Shown: positions 1-7,532, counted from the first letter of the stretch. The stretch is DNA of 9,632 nt from Candidatus Thorarchaeota archaeon (GCA_018238825.1 JABCSP010000063.1:1-9632), one strand, 5' to 3'. Numbers and translations are program-made. The notes: generated by a model from the letters alone, not told the origin.

Positions 1-2703
1 ACGATGGCTATCGGAATAACAGTCTATGTGGATTCATATTCAGTTCATGAATGGGAGAAGAATATCGACGTAGGTGAAATTGCCATCACTGTGACTGATT
101 ACAGTGCTAATCTTGAACCATATGTTGATGACATTCGAGAGATTGCTGGTGTGACGAAAGCTGCAGCATTGCGTGGTGGTCACGGATATTTCGAGAAAAT
201 TGAAAATAACACCATCTATCTAGATTTGTGGGGAGACATACTTACTCCGGATGCAGAGTTCTATGAAGCTTTTCCAAATTATATTAACTTGGAACAAGGA
301 AGATTGCCAGAGAATGCAAGTGAAATTGCAATAATCTATTCGTCTCGCACATATCAAGAGATAGAACTTGGTGATGTACTTGAAATGCACATGGATGAAA
401 CTCAAGATATGATAGTGGTTGGTTTCTACTCCCATGAAGGACAAGCTGATTCTCCATATTACTGGAGTTTCGATAGTATTGGAATAGTCCTACGAAGTGT
501 TGTAAGTGATGATTATGCATCCACTAAGATTCTTGTCGACGTCGATCGTTCAGGACTCTCAGCATTCAATCCCACTGCGGCTCTCCAATACCTCAATGGA
601 ATTGACGAATCAATAAGATTGCTAGACCCAAATTACAACCCTAGTATTCCCTGGTCAGGCAGATTCAATGTTCAAAATAGAATTGCTTCAGGAGTAAATT
701 CATACATCTCGTGGGTTCAAATGTTAAGATTTGTAGAGATGTTCAGATCATCAAGCGTTCTCTTCTTACTTGTGCTGGTGAATTTCTTAGCAATTCGTCA
801 TAATGTAAATGAAAGACGTTATGAAGAAAATATGTTGATTTCTAGAGGCGCAGCCAAGGCTGATTTGGAAAAAGCAACAACTCGAGAAATATTCATCCTC
901 TCAATCATATCTTGTTTCATAGGAATTCCACTAGGTTTGCTTCTAAGTAGAGTCGCAATTGCTGCTACTGGGTTCTTCACTTTCAACACAGCACTATTCT
1001 TTTCGGAACCAGTTCTAATCAGTTTAGATTCACTCTTAATCTCGGGAATAGTAGCGATAGCAATACCCATGCTCACATTGGGTGGGTATCGAACAGTCTA
1101 TTCGACCAAGAAAAGTGTTGATGAAAACAGAGGTAAATTAGCTAAGTTATCAAAGGGGCTAGGTCTCATTCGATGGGACGTGATGATTGTGGTAATATCA
1201 GGTCTCTTTCTACTGGCATTAACTACTGGAGGCACTGCAGCAGCCAGCAATCCATTACTATCACTTATACTACCCATCTTACCATTACCTCTATTCCTTG
1301 GAGTGGCAAGTATCTCAATGAAAGCGCTAAGATTGGGAACATATAGACTCAGCAAAGCAATGAGAAGAATTGTTGGGGATGTTCCCGCATCCATTGGAAT
1401 CAGAAGGGTTGGAAAAGGGGCTTCATCAGCAGGAGCCGCAGCTATGATTCTTGTTCTTGCTATATGTTTGAGCTGGAATAGTGCAATAATTGATGCATCA
1501 ATGCCAGTTACAGCACAAAATCAGTCACGTCTGAGTGTTGGCTCAGATTTAACATTTGCATTAGACGAAGACCAATATGGAAGTTGGGATGACTTCATCA
1601 CAAATGTGACAAATCATGAATTGGTAGAAACAAGCACAATTGTATCAGAAGCGCAACTCTACTTATCAGCAGGATATGGGGGAGGAGCAAACTTCTTGGC
1701 AGTGAATCCTAGAGAGTACATGCATATTGGGTATGACTACTTGGGCAATCCCCTCAATACATCAGATATTTCTCTCTTACTTGACAATCTAGAAACTTCA
1801 CCTGATGGAGCCATTGTCACATCAGATATCGCTCAGTCTTATAGTTTTGAAGTTGGAGATATTCTTCGAGCATCGACTTTGGAAGAAGATGCAATTCCGC
1901 TCACATTCAGAATAATTGGAATTACCGATGCGTTACCTGAGGTACCAGACAGAAACATGTACACACCTTGGTATGGACCATTCTATGGTGGATTTGGATT
2001 TGGGTACCAACCTCGTGCTGTTGGAACTAATAGAATTCTAGTAAATCGGGAATTTCTAGGTTCTCAATTGACACTTCTCACTGATTCATCCAACTTCCTT
2101 TGTGTTAGAACCATTCCAAATGCTAATGCAACAGCTATCGTCGAAGATGTTTTTGATGGTGAAGGAAACGTTGCAGTTTATCAAAATCTTTGGGAGTCTG
2201 TAAGTCAAAACGTACAAGATTATGTCAGTGGTACCCAGTATTTGATGGAACGCTCACTCGATACAATGCTTACTGTTCTTACTGTGGGTACAATTGTTGG
2301 TGGTTTTGCAATCTATGCTGTTGAGGGAGTTCGAGCTCGCAGAAGAGAAATCGCACTCTTGAGATCAGTTGGAGCATCCAAGAGAATGATAATTATGGTA
2401 CAGGGAGCTGAGATGTTAGTATTGATGCTGGTTAGCATGATATTGCTCCTAATTTATGCGCCTCTATTTCTAAGCACATCGATATATTTGGCTGGGGGAT
2501 CAACTACAGGTTGGAATGATGTGTATCTGGTTTCGGTATTTCCAGTTATTCCTTGGATTACAATTTTTGTAGTTTTAGGATTCTTTGTAATTAGTGTAAC
2601 CTTGTTCATCTTTGTAATCGCTGCACTCAGTTCGAAAATTAATCTGGCTTCTACTCTTAATGCAGCATGGGCAGAAGCTGGCCCGTATGGAGATGATATC
2701 TAG
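1..2703 (+). CDS. FtsX/MacB-family ABC permease, 10-helix type with two ectodomains (5' partial)
   Basis: Integral membrane subunit of an ABC exporter or mechanotransmission complex of the MacB/LolCE/YbbP kind. Numbering residues from the ATG at base 4, an ectodomain spans about 12-248, then helices lie near 250-266, 297-318, 344-362, 392-411, 417-438 and 477-496. A second ectodomain covers about 497-750, with final helices near 753-774, 795-818 and 851-876. The FtsX signature RRREIALLRSVGAS sits at about 779-792; the equivalent after ectodomain 1 (ERRYEENMLISRGA) is degenerate. The reading frame is open to the left edge, and the first residues (MAIGITVYVDS) look like the end of helix 1, so the ATG is probably internal and 20-30 residues are missing. 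The gene ends at TAG 2701-2703, directly against the next permease. Ectodomains carry N-X-S/T sequons (such as NNT, NAS, NVT, NTS, NAT), which suits surface exposure. Family assignment is firm; the substrate is unknown. Confidence 0.88.
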   Translation, partial: TMAIGITVYVDSYSVHEWEKNIDVGEIAITVTDYSANLEPYVDDIREIAGVTKAAALRGGHGYFEKIENNTIYLDLWGDILTPDAEFYEAFPNYINLEQGRLPENASEIAIIYSSRTYQEIELGDVLEMHMDETQDMIVVGFYSHEGQADSPYYWSFDSIGIVLRSVVSDDYASTKILVDVDRSGLSAFNPTAALQYLNGIDESIRLLDPNYNPSIPWSGRFNVQNRIASGVNSYISWVQMLRFVEMFRSSSVLFLLVLVNFLAIRHNVNERRYEENMLISRGAAKADLEKATTREIFILSIISCFIGIPLGLLLSRVAIAATGFFTFNTALFFSEPVLISLDSLLISGIVAIAIPMLTLGGYRTVYSTKKSVDENRGKLAKLSKGLGLIRWDVMIVVISGLFLLALTTGGTAAASNPLLSLILPILPLPLFLGVASISMKALRLGTYRLSKAMRRIVGDVPASIGIRRVGKGASSAGAAAMILVLAICLSWNSAIIDASMPVTAQNQSRLSVGSDLTFALDEDQYGSWDDFITNVTNHELVETSTIVSEAQLYLSAGYGGGANFLAVNPREYMHIGYDYLGNPLNTSDISLLLDNLETSPDGAIVTSDIAQSYSFEVGDILRASTLEEDAIPLTFRIIGITDALPEVPDRNMYTPWYGPFYGGFGFGYQPRAVGTNRILVNREFLGSQLTLLTDSSNFLCVRTIPNANATAIVEDVFDGEGNVAVYQNLWESVSQNVQDYVSGTQYLMERSLDTMLTVLTVGTIVGGFAIYAVEGVRARRREIALLRSVGASKRMIIMVQGAEMLVLMLVSMILLLIYAPLFLSTSIYLAGGSTTGWNDVYLVSVFPVIPWITIFVVLGFFVISVTLFIFVIAALSSKINLASTLNAAWAEAGPYGDDI
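2689..2697 (+). promoter_or_regulatory. Shine-Dalgarno site for the second permease (TTG start)
   Basis: GGAGATGAT matches the archaeal consensus GGAGGTGAT at 8 of 9 positions and ends 6 nt before the TTG at 2704. It lies inside the last codons of the upstream permease. It is the main evidence that translation starts at this TTG, immediately after the TAG, and that the TAG is a true stop. Confidence 0.7.
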
Positions 2704-5544
2704 TTGTTCCTCTTCTCACGTCTTTCATCAAGGGCACCTGAAGTAGTGACAACATTACTGATTTTCGCCCTTTCTAGCGGTGTTTTAGGTGGAATTCTGT
2801 TCTACATGGATTCGACATCACCCGATGTTCTAAATGATATGACATCGGATGTACCAATAGATATGCAGGTTACTTTTTCATCACAGTTCTATTCTCAGAC
2901 TAATGTCACAATTGAGGATATTGAAGAGAGTGTAGGTCAACAGGATTATGTTACTACTACGGAACAGGTGAAGTTTGCGGAATTTTATGATTACAGTGTA
3001 TTGGAAGAAGAAGATTTCAGGAAGGGATATCTTGGTATTGATTTCACATCTTTTGAGAGCTTTTCAAATGCAATAAATATTGAGACATTCGATCGAGAAT
3101 ATGATAATGATTCATGCATGATTGAGAATGCATTGTTCCTTCGGCAAGGACTTCAAATTGGTGATAATTACACAATTGATCTACTAGTATACAACAGCAC
3201 TTGGGATGAGGTTGAAATCCAAAAGTCTTTCACTATTGTTGGAACATTCTCATCAAATATATACATGCATCAACCAAGGTGGGGCCAACCTGAGGTCACA
3301 TATCTTCGAATGATAACAACTCCAAATGCTATCGATTCAACTTTCAATGTTCTAGGACATGATCCCTACTATGGTTTGCAGGACAGAATCTGGGTTCGTT
3401 TCGACCATTCTCAAATTCTAAATACTGATTCAGCGAATGTAATTAGCTCACTATCGGACATTGAAAAAAGAATTGAACAGGATAATCTTCCTTATGCAAT
3501 GGTTGATAATTTCCAACTAATGGGTGCAATCTATGAGTTCTCAAGTTGGTCTGCCAGCATAAGAGCTATTGCGCTATCATTCTCAATTCCTTCAGTCATA
3601 ATGGGAGCAATGTTAATCCAATACAATTCAAGATTGTTGTCTGATGCTCTACGAAAAGATGTAGGTACTCTAAAAACAAGAGGTGCATCCGGTTGGCAGG
3701 CATTCAATTGGGTATTGAGTAATGCCTTAGTAACAGGCTTTGTTGGAAGCCTTGGCGCGATTATCACGGGGATTGCTTCAGCGCTTCTTTCGGGAACGGT
3801 CATAGAACTACTAGTATTTGACCCACAGAGGCTTGCAGGTTTCGAAATCTTGCTTCAGCCTTATGCAGTTTTTATTGTATTCATGTTTTCTTTCTCCGTA
3901 GGACTAATAGTTGCCATACCTTCAGCTGTGAAGGCGCTATTAATGACACCTTCAGAAGCACATAGTCATCTTGAAAGCAGTGTACTTGCAGATGCGGAAA
4001 AGATGGGAACAACTACTATTGATTTGATTGCGGTAGGAGTCAGTGGATGGCTACTTTTCCCGTTGATTGGAATCTTTGCATTCTCAGGTCAGAGCCTCTT
4101 TGGTTCGCTAGCTTTTGCAGCCATCATTATTCCAGTACTGGGAATCTTCATCTTTTCATTTACAAGACTTCTTTCAAGACCAACTGCGTCAATCAAAGCA
4201 AGGGTTCTTGAAAAAATTAAGAGCCCATCCCTCATTGTAGGTTCACGCTTGATGTCTAGAACAGTTTTCATGTTCAAGAAATCAGAAACAATGGGAACTA
4301 TGTTCATTGCTATGGTTTTTACAGCAGGTCTATTTGCGTCAGTATCCGCTACAACTGGTAGCACTCACATGAAACAGATATACATGTTTGAAACCGGAGC
4401 AGATATTGCAATCGACATTAGCCCAAGCTTGACAAATATCACATTAGATCTTGTAGCAAACATATCCGCCGTAGAGGGGGTAGCCCATGTTAGCCCCATG
4501 TACAGAACCACTGCATATGTGCAATATTGGAATGCGCACCAATTTGGAAGCGGTGAAAACATCAATCGTACAATTACTGTGTTTGGAGTAGAGCCAGGAA
4601 GCTGGATTGAATCAGCATTTTGGTTAGACTACTTTACGTACTATGACTATCCACAAAATTCGATCGCGAGTTTATCAGAATCAAATGAAGATGGAATCAA
4701 TATCCTCTCTTCATTCAAACCTGTTTACAGCTACACGGTTGACTCTCTTGGTATGCGCTACCCTCAATACTCTGATATTCTTGACCTTCAGATAATAACA
4801 CCAGGATGGAGTAATCTAACCGAATGTACAATAGTTGACTTAATGACTTCTACACTTAGTGATCGATCAGCAGGGCAGACATACGTTCCAGGTGAGTCAG
4901 ATGCCAGCGATTTCATTGTAGCCGATATTGACTATATTCATTCATGTATGAATACCACACGAGTTACCAAATTCTACATTGATCTTGACCCCGGGACAAA
5001 CTATACGAAAGTAATGAATGATATCAATGCAATTGCACCTTACAGCTTAACTGACATTGAGTCTCCGTACACCTCAATTGAAAGGGTCCTAGATTCTAGA
5101 GCAGCACAATCAATCTATGGCACTTACACGCTTAATGTAATTTTTTCACTTATCTATTTGACAATAGGCATGCTCATTGTCAGTGTTGTAAGAGTTAGGG
5201 GATTAAGAAAACAGTTCTCTGTTCTTCGAGCTCTTGGAACACCAAACAGGTCAATCATTATTGCTTCAATAGCAGAAACCAGTATTGGAGTTCTTATTGC
5301 CGCTGCTATCGGTGGAACTGTTGGAATCACCTTGGCATACCTACTAATGGAAATACCACTCTTACATATGGGCGTGTCAACTCTTTCGCTCTGGGCTAGA
5401 CTTCCCGTACAACTTGTGTTACCCTTACCACTAATATCGGCGATAATTGCCCTTGCAATAGGCGTATCGCTGATTGCAACGTACCTTGTTTTGGTACGCA
5501 CCCTGAAACTGAATATCGCAGAAGAAATACAATACAATGAGTGA
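2704..5544 (+). CDS. FtsX/MacB-family ABC permease, second subunit, 10-helix type with two ectodomains
   Basis: Second membrane subunit of the same exporter, 946 residues, full length. Helix 1 is at about 14-34, followed by ectodomain 1 (35-280), helices near 286-306, 341-364, 386-406, 440-460, 465-487 and 530-550, ectodomain 2 (551-800), and final helices near 807-828, 852-880 and 905-931. The FtsX signature is seen as LRKQFSVLRALGTPNRS after helix 8, with a weaker copy (LRKDVGTLKTRGASG, about 316-330) after helix 2. The layout is two FtsX modules joined by a two-helix linker, as in YbbP-type permeases. The TTG start directly follows the upstream TAG in the same frame and is supported by a strong Shine-Dalgarno site; the next ATG would remove helix 1. 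The ectodomains hold about nine N-X-S/T sequons. Having two different permeases suggests a LolC/LolE-like heterodimer. The substrate is unknown. Confidence 0.9.
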   Translation: MFLFSRLSSRAPEVVTTLLIFALSSGVLGGILFYMDSTSPDVLNDMTSDVPIDMQVTFSSQFYSQTNVTIEDIEESVGQQDYVTTTEQVKFAEFYDYSVLEEEDFRKGYLGIDFTSFESFSNAINIETFDREYDNDSCMIENALFLRQGLQIGDNYTIDLLVYNSTWDEVEIQKSFTIVGTFSSNIYMHQPRWGQPEVTYLRMITTPNAIDSTFNVLGHDPYYGLQDRIWVRFDHSQILNTDSANVISSLSDIEKRIEQDNLPYAMVDNFQLMGAIYEFSSWSASIRAIALSFSIPSVIMGAMLIQYNSRLLSDALRKDVGTLKTRGASGWQAFNWVLSNALVTGFVGSLGAIITGIASALLSGTVIELLVFDPQRLAGFEILLQPYAVFIVFMFSFSVGLIVAIPSAVKALLMTPSEAHSHLESSVLADAEKMGTTTIDLIAVGVSGWLLFPLIGIFAFSGQSLFGSLAFAAIIIPVLGIFIFSFTRLLSRPTASIKARVLEKIKSPSLIVGSRLMSRTVFMFKKSETMGTMFIAMVFTAGLFASVSATTGSTHMKQIYMFETGADIAIDISPSLTNITLDLVANISAVEGVAHVSPMYRTTAYVQYWNAHQFGSGENINRTITVFGVEPGSWIESAFWLDYFTYYDYPQNSIASLSESNEDGINILSSFKPVYSYTVDSLGMRYPQYSDILDLQIITPGWSNLTECTIVDLMTSTLSDRSAGQTYVPGESDASDFIVADIDYIHSCMNTTRVTKFYIDLDPGTNYTKVMNDINAIAPYSLTDIESPYTSIERVLDSRAAQSIYGTYTLNVIFSLIYLTIGMLIVSVVRVRGLRKQFSVLRALGTPNRSIIIASIAETSIGVLIAAAIGGTVGITLAYLLMEIPLLHMGVSTLSLWARLPVQLVLPLPLISAIIALAIGVSLIATYLVLVRTLKLNIAEEIQYNE

Positions 5545-5545
5545 T
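5539..5545 (+). promoter_or_regulatory. Shine-Dalgarno site for the ABC ATPase, deciding ATG 5550
   Basis: GAGTGAT overlaps the stop codon of the second permease (TGA 5542-5544) and ends 4 nt before the ATG at 5550. The alternative GTG at 5541 lies inside this site and overlaps the permease end, so ATG 5550 is the better start. Confidence 0.55.
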
Positions 5546-5549
5546 TATC

Positions 5550-6377
5550 ATGTCGGAAAATCTTGAAGAACTATCAGACGAATACAAGATTATTGTACGT
5601 GATCTCATGAAGGTCTACAAACGGGGCCAGAAGGAGGTCATTGCTCTACGTGGAATTGATTTTGAAGTCAATGCGGGAGAGTTCCTTTCTATAATCGGAC
5701 CCAGTGGCTCAGGGAAATCTACACTTCTTAAAATGCTCGGGGCATTAGACAAACCGACAGCAGGAGCTATTATCTATGACGGTCACAGTGTTACAACTCT
5801 GGATGATCGGAGGTCAATGCTTTACCGAAGACAAAAAGTCGGGTTTGTATGGCAAATAGGTAATTTAGTTCCAGGTCTAAATGCATTGAAGAATGTCATA
5901 CTTCCAATGAAACTGGCTGGAGCGCCATCAAGGCAATCAAACGAACGCGCATTGATGCTCTTAGAAAAATTAGGTCTGAGTTCAAGAATTGACAATCCTG
6001 AGCTACTACTAGGGGACGAAATAACTGGCGAGCTAGATTCTGAAACAACTGAGATTGTGATGGAAGCACTGAAGAATACAAACAAAGAGTTTGGAACCAC
6101 TGTGATCAACGTAACTCACAATCCAAAAGTTGCAGAATATGCAGATCGGGTTCTGCGAATTCGGGATGGACTAATTGAAGGCCAGAAACATATCCTCTAT
6201 GGAGATATCACGGAAATAGATGCTAAAGGAAGGATGGTCATTCCAGAAACTGTTCGTCGTTTAGCAGGTCTTGGAAAAAGAGTCGTTCTTCGGGCAACAT
6301 CGGATGGCTTGCTTATCAGTCCGTTAGACACAAGTGGCAAAAATGACAATAACAATAATGACACAGCAACCAATTAG
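5550..6377 (+). CDS. LolD/MacB-type ABC ATPase lacking the LSGGQ signature, fused to a C-terminal AbrB/SpoVT domain
   Basis: Predicted energising subunit of the exporter encoded just upstream, 275 residues from ATG 5550. Visible motifs are Walker A GPSGSGKST (50-58), Q-loop Gln102 in GFVWQIGNL, Walker B with catalytic Glu in LLLGDEITG (152-160), D-loop GELD (160-163), and H-loop His190 in VTHNP. The family's LSGGQ signature should lie between about 143 and 150, but LGLSSRIDN runs directly into PELLLGDE, so roughly 22 residues are absent with the frame kept. Residues about 218-260 form an AbrB/MazE/SpoVT swapped-hairpin domain (ITEIDAKGRMVIPETVRR, then GLLISPL), a DNA-binding fold rarely attached to ABC ATPases. 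The tail is Asn/Asp-rich. No in-frame ATG precedes the AbrB core, so it is a true fusion. Without a signature motif normal ATP-sandwich catalysis is doubtful: this may be a regulatory ATPase, a damaged gene or a misassembly. Confidence 0.88.
   Translation: MSENLEELSDEYKIIVRDLMKVYKRGQKEVIALRGIDFEVNAGEFLSIIGPSGSGKSTLLKMLGALDKPTAGAIIYDGHSVTTLDDRRSMLYRRQKVGFVWQIGNLVPGLNALKNVILPMKLAGAPSRQSNERALMLLEKLGLSSRIDNPELLLGDEITGELDSETTEIVMEALKNTNKEFGTTVINVTHNPKVAEYADRVLRIRDGLIEGQKHILYGDITEIDAKGRMVIPETVRRLAGLGKRVVLRATSDGLLISPLDTSGKNDNNNNDTATN
5970..6026 (+). other. In-frame loss of the ABC signature motif (ATPase coding region)
   Basis: The codons for LGLSSRIDN join directly to those for PELLLGDE. In this family an LSGGQ-like motif plus a helix (QQRVAIARAL type) normally sits between these two blocks. 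Spacing on both sides, Walker A Lys to Q-loop Gln (46 residues) and Walker B Glu to H-loop His (33 residues), is normal, so only this segment is missing. The sequence around the junction (near 5994) holds no remnant in another frame. Confidence 0.7.
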
Positions 6378-6414
6378 ATGTTAGCAATGTCTATATTTGA
6401 GGACACATCCGTTC

Positions 6415-6424
6415 AGGTAGTGAT
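6415..6424 (+). promoter_or_regulatory. Shine-Dalgarno-like site for the small membrane protein
   Basis: AGGTAGTGAT contains AGG and GTGAT, and ends 4 nt before the ATG at 6429, the same spacing as for the ATPase gene upstream and asnS. It favours the 6429 start over the ATG at 6378 that abuts the ATPase stop codon. Confidence 0.45.
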
Positions 6425-6428
6425 GCAT

Positions 6429-6653
6429 ATGAGCAAAAAGCAGATGCCATGGTCCTTCTATTCCACATTAGTTTCATTTGCAATCTTTTTTGCTAGCATC
6501 AATATCTATATTCTCACCAATTTACTCAGTCATCCATTATCGAGTGATTTGTGGCTGATCGGAGTTATTGGGGGATTTATTCTACTACTCTACTCTGTTC
6601 GTATGGTTAGGATTCATCAAAGAGAGCTAGTCGATAAGAAACAATCTGAATAG
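6429..6653 (+). CDS. Small two-helix membrane protein, last gene of the ABC operon
   Basis: No recognised family. From ATG 6429 it is 74 residues, with two hydrophobic segments, about 10-31 (FYSTLVSFAIFFASINIYIL) and 42-61 (LWLIGVIGGFILLLYSVRMV). A short positively charged N-terminus (MSKKQ) and a charged C-terminal tail (RIHQRELVDKKQSE) suggest a hairpin with both ends in the cytoplasm. The frame is open back to an ATG at 6378, directly after the ATPase stop codon, which would add 17 residues. ATG 6429 is preferred because a Shine-Dalgarno-like site ends 4 nt before it. It follows the ATPase on the same strand by 51 nt and probably shares its transcript. It could be an accessory or stabilising subunit of the transporter; this rests on position only. 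Its stop codon lies in the loop of an inverted repeat. Confidence 0.65.
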   Translation: MSKKQMPWSFYSTLVSFAIFFASINIYILTNLLSHPLSSDLWLIGVIGGFILLLYSVRMVRIHQRELVDKKQSE

Positions 6654-6665
6654 ATAGATTGTTTC
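6638..6665. terminator. Inverted repeat between convergent genes, possible bidirectional terminator
   Basis: GAAACAATCT (6638-6647) and AGATTGTTTC (6656-6665) are perfect 10-bp complements around an 8-nt loop that contains the TAG of the small membrane protein gene. The repeat sits where the ABC operon and the arrestin-fold gene converge, 15 nt beyond the latter's stop codon. There is no T-tract after it on the plus strand, so its terminator role is an inference from position and symmetry. Confidence 0.5.
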
Positions 6666-6680
6666 AAGGAACAGGAGCCA

Positions 6681-7532
6681 TTAGAAATCAAAGCCAGATT
6701 TTTCATTCTTTTTCCTAACAAAGACTATTGGGATTTCAATTACCTTATCTTTACGTCGCGCAATATCCAGAGTTACTTTTAGAAAATGGCGATATTCAAC
6801 GAGCTCCGTTGTAAACGATTCTATCCAATTTGAATCTGTTTGGATAGTGGCTTCGACCCAAGAGTCTCGACGAAACTCCTCCTCTTGAAAGTATATTTCA
6901 GCAAGTTCTTTCTTTGAATCCCACTTGAACTCTTTTGGCTCAACGTGCTCTAGTCCAATTATTTCAGCACGAACCCCTCTAAAACTAGCCTGTCTATCAA
7001 CGAAGAATCGAAAATCTAGATTGTCACCGAGAGAAAAATGATCCGTGTCAGTGTCAACTTTTAATAGAGTAATGCCATCGCTTTCGATCATATCAGATTT
7101 GGGTTCTGGAATAGATTCTTTTTCTGGCCCTTGCTTTAATTGCAGAGCGAGGTCCAATTTAGATTTCAAATCTCTAGCCCATGAGATTTCTGCTTTAGCT
7201 TCTAATGAATATTTTATCCACCCACAAGTGCCGTTGTAACTTCCTGGAATATCAGAAGGGAGAGTGAATGAAAAGTTGTAGCGGGATTCACCGGTTGGAA
7301 TCTTTATGGCCTCAGTGAGATTAACGATATCATTTACATGGTCGCGTTTGTCCTGATAGATAATCGTAGTCTTTCCTATTCTAACGACAACTTTCACAGC
7401 TTCTGTCCCTAAAAGAGAGATATGAAGTCTTTCGCATTGAAAATCATCATCGCATGTTACAAGAACTTGCCCCTCTACTGTAGAACCAGGAGCAAAAGTT
7501 TCATCTATTGGTTGAATCTCAATCTTCCTCAT
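6681..7532 (-). CDS. Arrestin/Vps26-fold protein
   Basis: Predicted cytosolic adaptor-like protein of 283 residues with two arrestin-type beta-sandwich domains. The N-domain (about 1-132) shows the pattern FAPGSTVEG (13-21), then LHISLLGTE (36-44), then YNFSFTLPSDIPGSYNG (85-101) followed by WIKYSLEAKAEI (105-116), the conserved order of arrestin N-domains. A charged linker (about 135-152) leads to the C-domain (about 153-273), ending in FLKVTLDI and VIEIPIVFV strands. There is no signal peptide or membrane segment. The family includes eukaryotic arrestins, Vps26 and bacterial/archaeal Spo0M-like proteins; the exact subfamily cannot be told by eye. The ATG at 7532 has a partial Shine-Dalgarno (GGAATGA, 7 nt upstream). 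A weak A/T-rich element CTTTTAG lies about 34 nt before the start and could be a TATA box. The asnS terminator upstream suggests the gene is transcribed on its own. Its partner is unknown. Confidence 0.78.
   Translation of the reverse strand: MRKIEIQPIDETFAPGSTVEGQVLVTCDDDFQCERLHISLLGTEAVKVVVRIGKTTIIYQDKRDHVNDIVNLTEAIKIPTGESRYNFSFTLPSDIPGSYNGTCGWIKYSLEAKAEISWARDLKSKLDLALQLKQGPEKESIPEPKSDMIESDGITLLKVDTDTDHFSLGDNLDFRFFVDRQASFRGVRAEIIGLEHVEPKEFKWDSKKELAEIYFQEEEFRRDSWVEATIQTDSNWIESFTTELVEYRHFLKVTLDIARRKDKVIEIPIVFVRKKNEKSGFDF

Noticed and set aside
4..6. ATG at base 4 as the true start of the first permease
   Set aside because: The frame is open to the window edge and the first residues look like the end of helix 1; the paralog next door has about 30 residues before the equivalent point.
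5154..5537. Minus-strand open frame of 127 codons opposite the second permease
   Set aside because: It lies wholly within a well-supported gene, has no recognisable domain or plausible Shine-Dalgarno, and looks like an antisense shadow; the same holds for the other reverse frames under the permeases and the ATPase.
1..5544. One fused permease interrupted by an in-frame nonsense mutation
   Set aside because: Each half is a complete two-module permease, apart from the left-edge cut, and a near-consensus Shine-Dalgarno precedes the TTG, so two genes are the simpler reading.
5940..6040. Frameshift hiding the ABC signature motif in another frame
   Set aside because: The conserved blocks on both sides are in one frame and directly adjacent, leaving no bases that could encode the missing segment.
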